NCBI GenBank assembly: GCA_016946835.1
Contig: JACVTC010000416.1
Span: forward strand, 1 to 30,557
Direction: 5' to 3'
Source: Neocallimastix lanati (nom. inval.)
Lineage: Eukaryota > Neocallimastigomycota > Neocallimastigomycetes > Neocallimastigales > Neocallimastigaceae
Length of the DNA: 30,557 nucleotides
Positions 20,161 to 30,557 of this stretch are shown in pieces. Under the pieces are notes generated by a model, which worked only from the letters and a program-made list of their open reading frames with translations, did not search any database and was not told the origin of the DNA. The number at the start of each line of letters is the position of its first letter. Position 1 is the stretch's first letter. Position numbers and translations under genes: made by a program.

Positions 20161-20233
20161 TGCCGTTCCCAGGATTCGAACCTGGGTCGAGTCGGCCACA
20201 ACGACTTATACTAAACCACTATACGAGAACGGC
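20161..20233 (-). tRNA. tRNA-His (GTG), copy 2
   Basis: Second-unit version of 9302-9374, with the same G at -1. Confidence 0.98.
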
Positions 20234-20589
20234 CAAAATCACTTTATTTATATAAGTTTGAAAAGTATAAATTCAATATAGATTAACATTAAATAATAGT
20301 AATTATTTTACTAATTTCATATTTATATATAAAAAATTTCTTGACAATTTGATAATAATTTTAATTTAATAATTATTAGAAATCTGAATTTTGATAATAA
20401 ATTTTCATTAAAATATTAAACATTATTAAAATTAATAATAATATTAACCTTTAATTTTTTTTTTTTTAATTTCATATTATTTTTAATATTAATAAATTTA
20501 ATAAATAAATAAATATATATAAAAGTACTATTAAATGAATAAATACTGAAAACGCATAAAAATTAAAAATTTAAAAAATTAAATAAAAA

Positions 20590-20662
20590 TGCGACCTCCG
20601 TGGCTTGAACACGGGACCTTTAGATCTTCAGTCTAACGCTCTCCCAGCTGAGCTAAGGTCGC
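20590..20662 (-). tRNA. tRNA-Phe (GAA), copy 2
   Basis: Second-unit version of 9731-9803. Confidence 0.98.
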
Positions 20663-20673
20663 TAAATTTTAAA

Positions 20674-20758
20674 TCCTTCGAACCGGAGTCGAACCAGTGA
20701 CATGTTGATTACTATATAATTCTACAGTCAACCGCTCTACCAACTGAGCTATCGAAGG
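20674..20758 (-). tRNA. tRNA-Tyr (GTA) with 12-bp intron, copy 2
   Basis: Second-unit version of 9815-9899; intron at 20710-20721, unchanged. Confidence 0.97.
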
Positions 20759-21562
20759 ATCTTGTAAAATTATGCCAGAGAACCAATATAAAATATACTT
20801 ATTATATGTTAAACATAAAACTCTAGATTTTTAAAGAATATATTTTAATATATATCATAAAATGGATACAATTTAATGGTTTAATAATATCATTAATAAA
20901 TATTTATATTTTAAATAAAAAATTATAATTAAGTACTTTAATTTATAAATTTATATATTATATTAAAAAAAAAAATTTTTTTCAGAAATTTAATTAAAAT
21001 ATTTTTATTAAATTAATTAATAGGTTTACATATAAATATAATATCATGAATTATAAATAGCTATAAAAATAGATAAATTTTTTATAATTGAAAATATTAC
21101 TATTTTCTATATTGTATTTATAAGTATTAATATTATTTATGAATTTTAATTAAAATATTTATTATATAATTATATATTGATATACGCATTTCTTTATATT
21201 GTAATTAAAACTTAAATACATTACTATTATTATTTTATGTCTTTGTTTTTATTATTTTTTTTTAAAATATTTATTTATATTTTTAATTTTTCGTTATTTA
21301 TTAATTTTGATTATCATAACTTTTATTATTAATTTAAGAATTTTTAAAATTTCGTCTAATACTTTAAAAATTGCTTACATATATATTTTATTATAACTAA
21401 ATAAAAAATAAATAAAATATAAATTATAAATAATATATAACATTTTTATATCTTAATTTATCATTACCATTAAATTATTTATTATTTGTATTAATAGAAA
21501 TAAAAAAATAAAAATAAAAAAAAAAAAGAACGAAATATTGATACCAAAATTTAGTAAAAAAG

Positions 21563-21645
21563 TGAACAGAGTGGGATTCGAACCCACGCCTACGAATAGA
21601 TCACGGCCTTAACGTGACGCCTTAGACCAACTCGGCCATCTGTCC
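21563..21645 (-). tRNA. tRNA-Leu (AAG), copy 2
   Basis: Second-unit version of 10704-10786, directly followed by copy 3 of the unit. Confidence 0.98.
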
Positions 21646-21876
21646 AAGTTAATAATTTTTAATTGAAATTTTCTTTTCTACCAATACTAAATTATCATTA
21701 TATGATAATAATGTTATCAATGATATATACTATGCTAAAATTATTAACTAAATAATATAAATAGTAAATAGTGCAATTAATCATAATCGATTTTAATTTT
21801 ATTAGTAAATACTATATATGTATTTAAATTTTAATTTAATTTAATCAAAATCTAGAAAAAAAAAGATCAAAAGTAA

Positions 21877-21948
21877 TTCCGCATCGGGGAATCGAACCCC
21901 GGCCGCCACGGTGAAAGCGTGGAATCCTAGCCACTGGACCAATGCGGA
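21877..21948 (-). tRNA. tRNA-Glu (TTC), copy 3
   Basis: Third-unit version of 234-305. Confidence 0.98.
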
Positions 21949-22515
21949 TCTTGTTGTTTTAAACTTTCATTTCTTGCTTTTTTATTATATCTTTGTAGTG
22001 CAAAATTTTTCAATAGGTTAGGATTATTAATTTTATTATTAATATTATTAAATTATTAATATTACTAAATTATTACATTTTTTCTTAAATTTTATATAAT
22101 TAAACTTTACATTATTTAAATTAATTGTTTAAAGTTATTTATTAATATCTTTTCATTTTTTTTTTCTTATTTAAATTTTTATTTATCTAGTATTATTTTA
22201 TTTATATTTTTATTTTTTCTTTTTTTTTTTATTTTTTAATTTTCTTTTTTCATTTTTGTCTTTATTTAATAAATAATATTTTTCAAGTTAATTGTAATAC
22301 TTAAAAGTGAATTTGTTTGATTCAATATAATCTTAGCAAAACTTCTAAATATAATTTATAATATTAATAAATTAATATATATGCATTTCAATGTACTTAA
22401 TTTAATATTTATTATTAATAATAAATAATTATTTTTAATTTTATTTCATTCTTAAATTAGTTTTGAAAATAACAAATATATATATATATATATATATTAC
22501 TATTATTTTATAATG

Positions 22516-22554
<39 letters not shown>

Positions 22555-23054
22555 AAAAAATTAAATTAATATTAAAATATTATAAATTGCGAAAATTTTA
22601 TATTTTATTTATTTTATTTATTTATTTTATACTTTAAGTTTAGTTATTAAATTTTAATTTACCTTATTTTTAATTTAGTTTTAGTTTTTCTGTTTGATTG
22701 TTCCATTATCTTCAAAAGTTTTTATAAGCTATTTTAATATTAAATATTATATATAAATTAAAATAAAATTAACAGTTATTTATTTATTAAAATTATTTCC
22801 AATAAGTTTATTTAATTTCTTAAAATACTAAATTTTAATTTTTAATTATTTTTAAACATTTATATTATATATTAATAAATATATTATAATTATTTAATTT
22901 AATAAATATATAATATATATTTAATTAATATATCTATTCAATTAATATATCTATTTAATTGAAGTGATATTGATAATTTTATAAATAATTTATAAATATT
23001 TTATATTGTAAATTATTATACAATATAGAAAATTTTGAAAAATTTTGTCAGATT

Positions 23055-23128
23055 GATTTCGTGGTGTAGTCGGTTATCACGTCTGTCTAACACACAGACG
23101 GTCCCCGGTTCGAATCCGGGCGAAATCA
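23055..23128 (+). tRNA. tRNA-Val (AAC), copy 3
   Basis: Third-unit version of 1412-1485. Confidence 0.98.
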
Positions 23129-23134
23129 TTATTT

Positions 23135-23216
23135 GACAGCATGTCCGAGTGGTTAAGGAGTGTGACTAGAAATCACATAGGCTCTGCCTGCGCAGGTTCA
23201 AGTCCTGCTGCTGTCG
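23135..23216 (+). tRNA. tRNA-Ser (AGA), copy 3
   Basis: Third-unit version of 1492-1573. Confidence 0.98.
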
Positions 23217-23541
23217 TTTTTACTTTATTTTTATTATAAAAATGCAATTATACATTTAATTTTATATATTAAAAAACTCAAAAAAAAAAAAAAAAAAAAA
23301 AACTCAAAAAAAAAAAAAAGTTAATATTAAAATGCAATATGAAATTTTTAAAAATTGTTATTTTTTTTTTTTTTTTTTTTAATTTTTTTATTTTTTATTT
23401 TATTTTTATTTTTTTTTTGTTTTGTTTTTATTTATTTATTTATTTTTTTATTTTCATTTATTTATTTGCATTTTTATTTTCTTTTTTATTTTTATTTTAT
23501 TAAAAACAAAAACAAAAAACAAAAATTAAAATATAAAAAAG

Positions 23542-23614
23542 CGCCCAACGTGGGGGTCGAACCCACAACCTTGAGATTAAGAGTCTCACGCTCTACCGAT
23601 TGAGCTAGCCGGGC
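23542..23614 (-). tRNA. tRNA-Lys (CTT), copy 3, minus strand
   Basis: Third-unit version of 1899-1971. Confidence 0.98.
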
Positions 23615-23622
23615 AAATGAAA

Positions 23623-23696
23623 TGCTCTGTGCAGGGGTCGAACCTGCGACCTTGGCGTTATTAGCACCACGCTCTAACCGACTGAGCTAACAGAGC
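23623..23696 (-). tRNA. tRNA-Ile (AAT), copy 3, minus strand
   Basis: Third-unit version of 1980-2053. Confidence 0.98.
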
Positions 23697-23793
23697 TATT
23701 TTAGCTTTGTTTCGAAAAATATTTTTGAAATAGGGTATATTATTTAATATATTATATAATATATTATTTATTATTATTTATTATTATTTATTA

Positions 23794-23844
<51 letters not shown>

Positions 23845-24303
23845 TATTATTATTTATTATTATTTATTATTATTTATTATTATTTATTATTATTTATTAT
23901 TATTTATTATTATTTATTATTATTTATTATTATTTATTATTATTTATTATTATTTATTATTATTTATTATTAATACTTAAATTTATAAATTAGAAATATA
24001 ATATAATACACATATATTATTGTATTATGTAGTTCATACTATCAAAAAAATATTTAAATAAAATTATAATTAATTTGAATATTTGTAATATTATATTATT
24101 CTAATAAATTTAGAAATATTTAATTTTTATTTTATTTTTAGCAAAAAAAAATATATTTTAAGTAATAATATTAAAAAAATTTTTTTTATAATATTTTGTA
24201 AGTATTAAAACGAATATTTTATTTTTAATAAAAAAAAATCAAAAGTAAAGAAACTAAAAAAAAAAAAAAAAAAAATACTATAAAAGAATTTATTATATAT
24301 TAA

Positions 24304-24792
<489 letters not shown>

Positions 24793-25170
24793 ATTATTAT
24801 TAAATTTTATTAATCTATATCAAAGCAGTTGATAAATAATTATTAATTAATTAATAATTAATACGAAATATTAAAATTAAAATCTAAACTAGTCAAAGAC
24901 TAGGATTTTATAAATTATATTGTAATATTATTATTTAATATTAAATATTGTGATTAATAATTTCATACTAAATTTAAATATAATTTTAAATTATATCAAT
25001 GTTCTAAAATATTCTAAAATATTCTAAAATATTCTAAAATATTCTAAAATATTATATATTAATGATGGAAATATTTTACTATGGGTAAAATACTTTAATT
25101 ACTATCTATTGTCTGAAAGCCTAAAAGGATCTAAGGAAAATAAAACAGGAATATTAAAATTTTTAAATGC

Positions 25171-25244
25171 GGGCTGTTAGTTCAGTTGGATAGAACGCTT
25201 GACTACGGATCAAGAGGTCGCAGGTTCAAGTCCTGCATAGCTCG
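25171..25244 (+). tRNA. tRNA-Arg (ACG), copy 3
   Basis: Third-unit version of 3382-3455, after the longest AAT tract of the window. Confidence 0.98.
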
Positions 25245-25248
25245 TTTT

Positions 25249-25322
25249 GATTTCGTGGTGTAGTCGGTTATCACGTCTGTCTAACACACAGACGGTCCCC
25301 GGTTCGAATCCGGGCGAAATCA
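25249..25322 (+). tRNA. tRNA-Val (AAC), copy 3, second gene
   Basis: Third-unit version of 3460-3533, four T after Arg. Confidence 0.98.
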
Positions 25323-25511
25323 TTTTTTTTACATCATTTTCTAGATATAAATTAAAAATGCTAAAAAAAAAGAAAAAATTTAATATTTTTAATTTAATTA
25401 TTATAGCAAATATTAATTTTTCGTTTCTCAAAATATTTTCGTTTCGTAAAAATAAAAGAACTAAAATGTACAATACATATAAATATATTTAGCTTTAGCA
25501 ATAAAAAGAAC

Positions 25512-25594
25512 TGCCAAGAGTGAGGTTCGAACTCACGCCTCTTTCGAGACCGCATCTTAAGTGCGGCGCCTTAGACCGACTCGGCCATCTTGGC
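25512..25594 (-). tRNA. tRNA-Leu (TAA), copy 3
   Basis: Third-unit version of 3723-3805. Confidence 0.98.
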
Positions 25595-25860
25595 TAAATA
25601 TAAGTTTATTTTCTTTTTAATTTATTTTTAAGATCAGTTTCTTTTCATTTAATTATTTTTTTAATTTAAAAAATTAATCTATAGCATATTATAATTTTAT
25701 GGTACTATTAATGGAAAAATAAATTGATATATGTCTAAACGAACAAATAATAATAAAATTAATTATTAATGTTATAATAAATATAATTATATTAAGTATA
25801 TGGATAAATTATGTTTAATGATATAGTATAATATTATTAATAAAGATTATAAGTAAACTT

Positions 25861-25911
<51 letters not shown>

Positions 25912-26321
25912 TATATGTATTTATTTATTTATGCTTTTTCAGTTTTAAATTTTATAATTAATCTTATAATCTTATAATCTTATAATTTGAAATATCTATA
26001 AAATAAATTAATTATAATAAAATGTAATAATAAAAAATATTTATATTTATATTTATATTTATAAGAATGCCAATGATTTTCTAAAGCATAAATAAAAAAT
26101 ATTTATTTTTAAATAATTATTATTATATAATTTTAATAAAAGATCAAATATAATAGCATTACTAAGTATGAATAATGAATAAAATAGTAAATAAATAAAA
26201 TATATAATAAAATAAAAATCTGTAACTAAAAATAATGTTGAAATAATTATGTTATTGATATATATTATATGTACTTAGGATAAGTCTTTCTTTTCAACAG
26301 AATTCGGAAAAAACAACTAAG

Positions 26322-26392
26322 GCATTGATGGTTTAGTGGTATAATTACCGCCTGCCACGCGGTAGACCCGGGTTCGATTCCCGGTCAATGCA
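26322..26392 (+). tRNA. tRNA-Gly (GCC), copy 3
   Basis: Third-unit version of 4533-4603. Confidence 0.98.
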
Positions 26393-26395
26393 TTT

Positions 26396-26468
26396 GCCTT
26401 CATGGCTCAGTCGGCAGAGCATCCCCCTAGTAAGGGGAAGGTCATCGGTTCGATTCCGATTGAAGGCA
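26396..26468 (+). tRNA. tRNA-Thr (AGT), copy 3
   Basis: Third-unit version of 4607-4679. Confidence 0.98.
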
Positions 26469-26717
26469 TTATTTTTATTTTATTTTATTTTTTTTTTTTT
26501 TAATTTCAAAAAGTAATATATAAATTAAATTTTTAATAATTATTGCATTTCATCAGTGTATATGTTAATTTACAAAATTAGAAAAGTTGAATTTCATCTT
26601 ATAATATTTTAACTTTTACATTTAATTAAATTATTTATAATGTTTTAACTTTCACATTTAATTAAATTATTTACAGTTTTAATTTATGTTCTATACAAGG
26701 AATTATTATTTATTACG

Positions 26718-26752
<35 letters not shown>

Positions 26753-27088
26753 CTATTATGAATTAAATGATTTTCACACTAATATTTAAATAAATAAATA
26801 ATTAATTACGCAATTATTAAAGTTAACATATACATTTTTAAAATAAAAATTAAAATAAATAAAATAATAAATATAAATATATATATATATATTTATAATT
26901 ATTATATAATATATTTTAAACTTAAATATTACTAATTTTTTTAATTTAAATCAAAATTTCATTTTAACTTTAAATTGTATATTTGATATTAATTTAAAAA
27001 TACCAAATGATAAAATCAAACTAAATTTTATTTTCTATATTTTTATGGGGTTGTTAGTTGTTTAAAAATAAATTTAAAAACAAGATAA

Positions 27089-27160
27089 GGCTCATTGGTC
27101 TAGTAGTATGATTCTCGCTTTGGGTGCGAGAGGTCCCGGGTTCAATTCCCGGATGAGCCC
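27089..27160 (+). tRNA. tRNA-Pro (TGG), copy 3
   Basis: Third-unit version of 5301-5372. Confidence 0.98.
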
Positions 27161-27513
27161 CTCTTTTTTAATTTTGACTTTTTATAATAGTTATTACTTT
27201 TATAAATTCATTTTTAAAATCTACTGATAATTAGTATCAGAATTTAAATAAAAGAGCGAAGCAAAAATATTTTGAAAAAAAGTAATAAATGTATTAAAAT
27301 ATTAATTTTATTCATAATTTTAGCAATATTTTATAATTTAAATAATAAATATATATAAATATAAATAAATATCTAAAATATAATTAATTAATACAAATAA
27401 AGGAATAAATACTATCTTAAAATCATATATTAATAATAAATTTAAACACTTATCAATTATATTAAATTGTAAGGTATACAAGAATATTATATATTTAATA
27501 ATTTACTAAATAT

Positions 27514-27585
27514 GGTTCTATAGTGTAGCGGTTAGCACATTGGACTTTGAATCCAATAACTCGAGTTCAAATCTCGATAGGACCT
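27514..27585 (+). tRNA. tRNA-Gln (TTG), copy 3
   Basis: Third-unit version of 5726-5797. Confidence 0.98.
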
Positions 27586-27791
27586 AATTTTTAATTATAT
27601 TTTTAACAATTTTTAACAATTTTAACAATTTTAAAAATTACTAAATATTAATATATTAACTTTTATTTTTATCTTTATCTTTAGTTTTTTAGCATTTAAT
27701 AATAATAATATTTTTTGTAAAAAAAAAAAAAAAGAAAATATTCTAATAAAAATAAAATTATATTGTTAATAAAAAAAATGAAAAAGGCTTA

Positions 27792-27863
27792 CTCCCAGGC
27801 GGGGAATTGAACCCCGGTCTCCCGCGTGACAGGCGGGGATACTCACCACTATACTACCTGGGA
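27792..27863 (-). tRNA. tRNA-Asp (GTC), copy 3
   Basis: Third-unit version of 6004-6075. Confidence 0.98.
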
Positions 27864-28732
27864 TGGCTTTAATTATTTTTTGATCTTATTTTGTCATATA
27901 CACTATGTCACCGAATTTTAAAGTATGATCATGTAATTAAAGCATTTAATTAGAATTTAGAATTTCATTAAATAAAATATATTCAATATAAATTTATTTC
28001 AACATTTAAATCATGTTATACTTATTTAATTGTATTTTGTACTTAAATTTAATTGTATTTTGTACTTAATTTTAAAGATAAAGATTTTTATGAAAACTTA
28101 ATTTTTTATTTTTATTATTTTAATAAATATATATAAATATATATAAATTAAATATATAATATTTATAAATATTAAGAATTAATCAATAAAACATACTATA
28201 ATATTGAAATTAAAATAAATATTATATTATTCAATTATTTAATATTATATAATCAAAAATGTATAATTCATTTTAATTATTTGCTTTTGACTTTTTTTTA
28301 TTTTTATTTTTATTGCTTTCTTTTATTTTATTTATTATTTTATTTATTATTTTATTTATTATTTTATTTATTATTTTATTTATTATTTTATTTTATTTTT
28401 ATTTTTATTTTTATTTTTATTTTTATTTTTATTTTTATTTTTATTTTTATTTTTATTTTTATTTTTATTTTTATTTTTATTTTTATTTTTATTTTTATTT
28501 TTATTTTTATTTTTAATATATTGTATTCGAGTTTAAATGATATTTAATTGTTAATTAATTATTTCATTTTCAGTTGAATAATAATTCATAAATTTAATTT
28601 TTATCTCCATAATTATTTATAAATTTATTTTTAAAAATTTTTTTCATAAATACTACATAAAAACAAAAATTATTTTATAACCATTTGATTTTTAGTAGTA
28701 CAAGATTTATTCTTAATTTTAATCATAGGCAA

Positions 28733-28806
28733 GCTCTGTTAGCTCAGTCGGTTAGAGCGTGGTGCTAATAACGCCAAGGTCGCAGGTTCGACCCCTGCAC
28801 AGAGCA
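28733..28806 (+). tRNA. tRNA-Ile (AAT), copy 3, plus strand
   Basis: Third-unit version of 6945-7018. Confidence 0.98.
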
Positions 28807-28822
28807 AACTGAATGTAAAATT

Positions 28823-28895
28823 GCCCGGCTAGCTCAATCGGTAGAGCGTGAGACTCTTAATCTCAAGGTTGTGGGTTCGACCCCCACGTTGGGCG
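28823..28895 (+). tRNA. tRNA-Lys (CTT), copy 3, plus strand
   Basis: Third-unit version of 7035-7107. Confidence 0.98.
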
Positions 28896-29649
28896 ATATT
28901 TTTTGGTAGTATTCTTTTAATCAAATAGCCTAAGTATATATAAATATTTTAATTAAACTACTTTTTAATGTATATATATATATATATATATATTTTAATT
29001 AAACTACTTTTAATATATATATATAATATATATTTTAATTAAACTACTTTTAATATATATATATAATATATATTTTAATTAAACTACTTTTTAATATATA
29101 TATATGTTTTAATGATAAATCAATATTTATATATATAATAAATAATAAGTTATGACTAACCACTAGTTTCATAAATTAAATTTTAAATTTGAACTATATA
29201 ATATATATATTTTTATTTTTATAAATTACATATATATATAATATTTTTCTTATTATATATAAATATATATATATTAATGAAATATTAAATAAATAAATTG
29301 TATATTGTTATTAATTGAAAATATTTAATATGATAACTATAATTTTATAACATTTAAAATTTTAATACAATGAATTATTTTTAATTTAAAATTAATTTGT
29401 CTAATGTTTATTTTAATATTAATATTTATTTTGATATTAATATTTATTTTGATATTAAAATTTACTAATATCTTAAAATAGATATTAATTATTATGAATT
29501 ATCAAATTTTAAACTTAAACAATATATTTAAATAAATTAATATATTTTCTTATTTAAGAAAATTTAAAAACAAAAAATAATAAATAATATATATATATAA
29601 AATTTTTTTTTATCATAAGAATTTCCAAAAATTATTAAGTAATATAACG

Positions 29650-29686
<37 letters not shown>

Positions 29687-29717
29687 AAAGCAGGAAAAAA
29701 CAAAGCCAGAAAGCGTA

Positions 29718-29790
29718 GCCCTGTTAGCTCAGTTGGTAGAGCGTGCGGCTTTTAACCGCAAGGTCGGGGGTTCGAGCCCCCCATAGGGCG
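29718..29790 (+). tRNA. tRNA-Lys (TTT), copy 3
   Basis: Third-unit version of 7928-8000; upstream A-run is 34 bases. Confidence 0.98.
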
Positions 29791-29792
29791 TA

Positions 29793-29866
29793 GCTCTTAT
29801 GGCGCAATTGGCTAGCGCGTTCGGCTGTTAACCGAGAGGTTGGTGGTTCAAGCCCACCTAGGAGCG
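29793..29866 (+). tRNA. tRNA-Asn (GTT), copy 3
   Basis: Third-unit version of 8003-8076. Confidence 0.98.
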
Positions 29867-29936
29867 TTTCTTTTTTATTATTTTCATAAAATAATATTGT
29901 ATTTATTAATTTTTTACAATTTAAAGCACTAAATTA

Positions 29937-30005
<69 letters not shown>

Positions 30006-30349
30006 ATATATTTATCATTGAATTAATAAATAATTTATTATTATTCGTTGTATTTTATGAGATAAAAAAGATTTATATAAAAATATAAAAAATATAAAAA
30101 AAATAAAAAAATATTAATATTAAAAATAAAAATAAAAATAAAAATAAAAATAAAAATAAAAATAAAAAATAAAAAATAAAAATATTGTATTGCTATTGAC
30201 TATATTATTTATTAAAGTAAAATAATTATTAAATGTTGTCTTTTACGTAGTAAATTATTATACCATTATATTAAAATGAATAAAATAATTTATTTTATAT
30301 TTTACTAACCTATAATTATTAATTTAAATAAAAAAAATAAGGTTCAAAA

Positions 30350-30422
30350 TGGAGAATCCGGGCGTCGATCCCGGTGCCTCTCGCATGCTAAGCGAGCGCT
30401 CTACCATTTGAGCTAATTCCCC
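30350..30422 (-). tRNA. tRNA-Ala (AGC), copy 3
   Basis: Third-unit version of 8560-8632 and the last gene in the window. Confidence 0.98.
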
Positions 30423-30557
30423 TTCTTTGATAATATTTCTATGTTGTCTATACTTGTGGTACGAAGTAAATTTATAATTTTATTATTATTATTATTGTTA
30501 TTATTATCATTATTATCATTATTATCATTATTATCATTACTTTCATATTATCATTAT

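Overview
The window is one long tandem array of tRNA genes from a very A+T-rich eukaryotic nuclear genome, with no protein-coding gene. The eukaryotic call rests on the tRNAs. A34 anticodons are used for Val (AAC), Ser (AGA), Ile (AAT), Arg (ACG), Thr (AGT), Ala (AGC) and Leu (AAG). No 3' CCA is encoded, tRNA-Tyr has a short intron one base after the anticodon, and every inferred transcription unit ends in a run of T as RNA polymerase III requires. The lineage cannot be fixed from this sequence. Tandem tRNA units separated by short repeats are best known from Entamoeba, but those units are much smaller (about 0.5-2 kb with 1-5 tRNAs). The homopolymer-laden spacers also recall Dictyostelium or anaerobic gut fungi.

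Layout: a unit of about 10.8 kb is repeated head to tail. Copy 1 is 4-10786, copy 2 is 10787-21645, and copy 3 runs from 21646 past the window end. Each full unit has 22 tRNA genes in this order: Glu-TTC(-), Val-AAC(+), Ser-AGA(+), Lys-CTT(-), Ile-AAT(-), Arg-ACG(+), Val-AAC(+), Leu-TAA(-), Gly-GCC(+), Thr-AGT(+), Pro-TGG(+), Gln-TTG(+), Asp-GTC(-), Ile-AAT(+), Lys-CTT(+), Lys-TTT(+), Asn-GTT(+), Ala-AGC(-), His-GTG(-), Phe-GAA(-), Tyr-GTA(-), Leu-AAG(-). Copy 3 is cut after Ala, which gives 62 tRNA genes in all. Seventeen amino acids are served; Met, Cys and Trp are absent.

To convert positions from copy 1 to copy 2, add 10784 (before 2656), 10855 (3004-7861), 10858 (7894-8152) or 10859 (after 8208). 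For copy 3, add 21643 (before about 2613), 21789 (3004-4932), 21788 (4964-7861) or 21790 (after 7893). The offsets change only at homopolymers and at one AAT microsatellite; otherwise the copies look identical by eye.

Fourteen of the 22 genes form seven close same-strand pairs with 2-16 bp between them. Six of these pairs have no T4 terminator in the gap, so they probably yield dimeric precursors. The rest of the unit is A+T spacer made of homopolymers, microsatellites (AAT, TTATTATTAT, TTTTTA), minisatellites of 37 and about 40 bp, and a small cluster of palindromes and hairpins at about 3048-3303. Together the unit looks like a multi-copy cassette supplying most of the cell's tRNAs, kept uniform by concerted evolution. 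The spacers may also have a structural role, which the sequence alone cannot prove.
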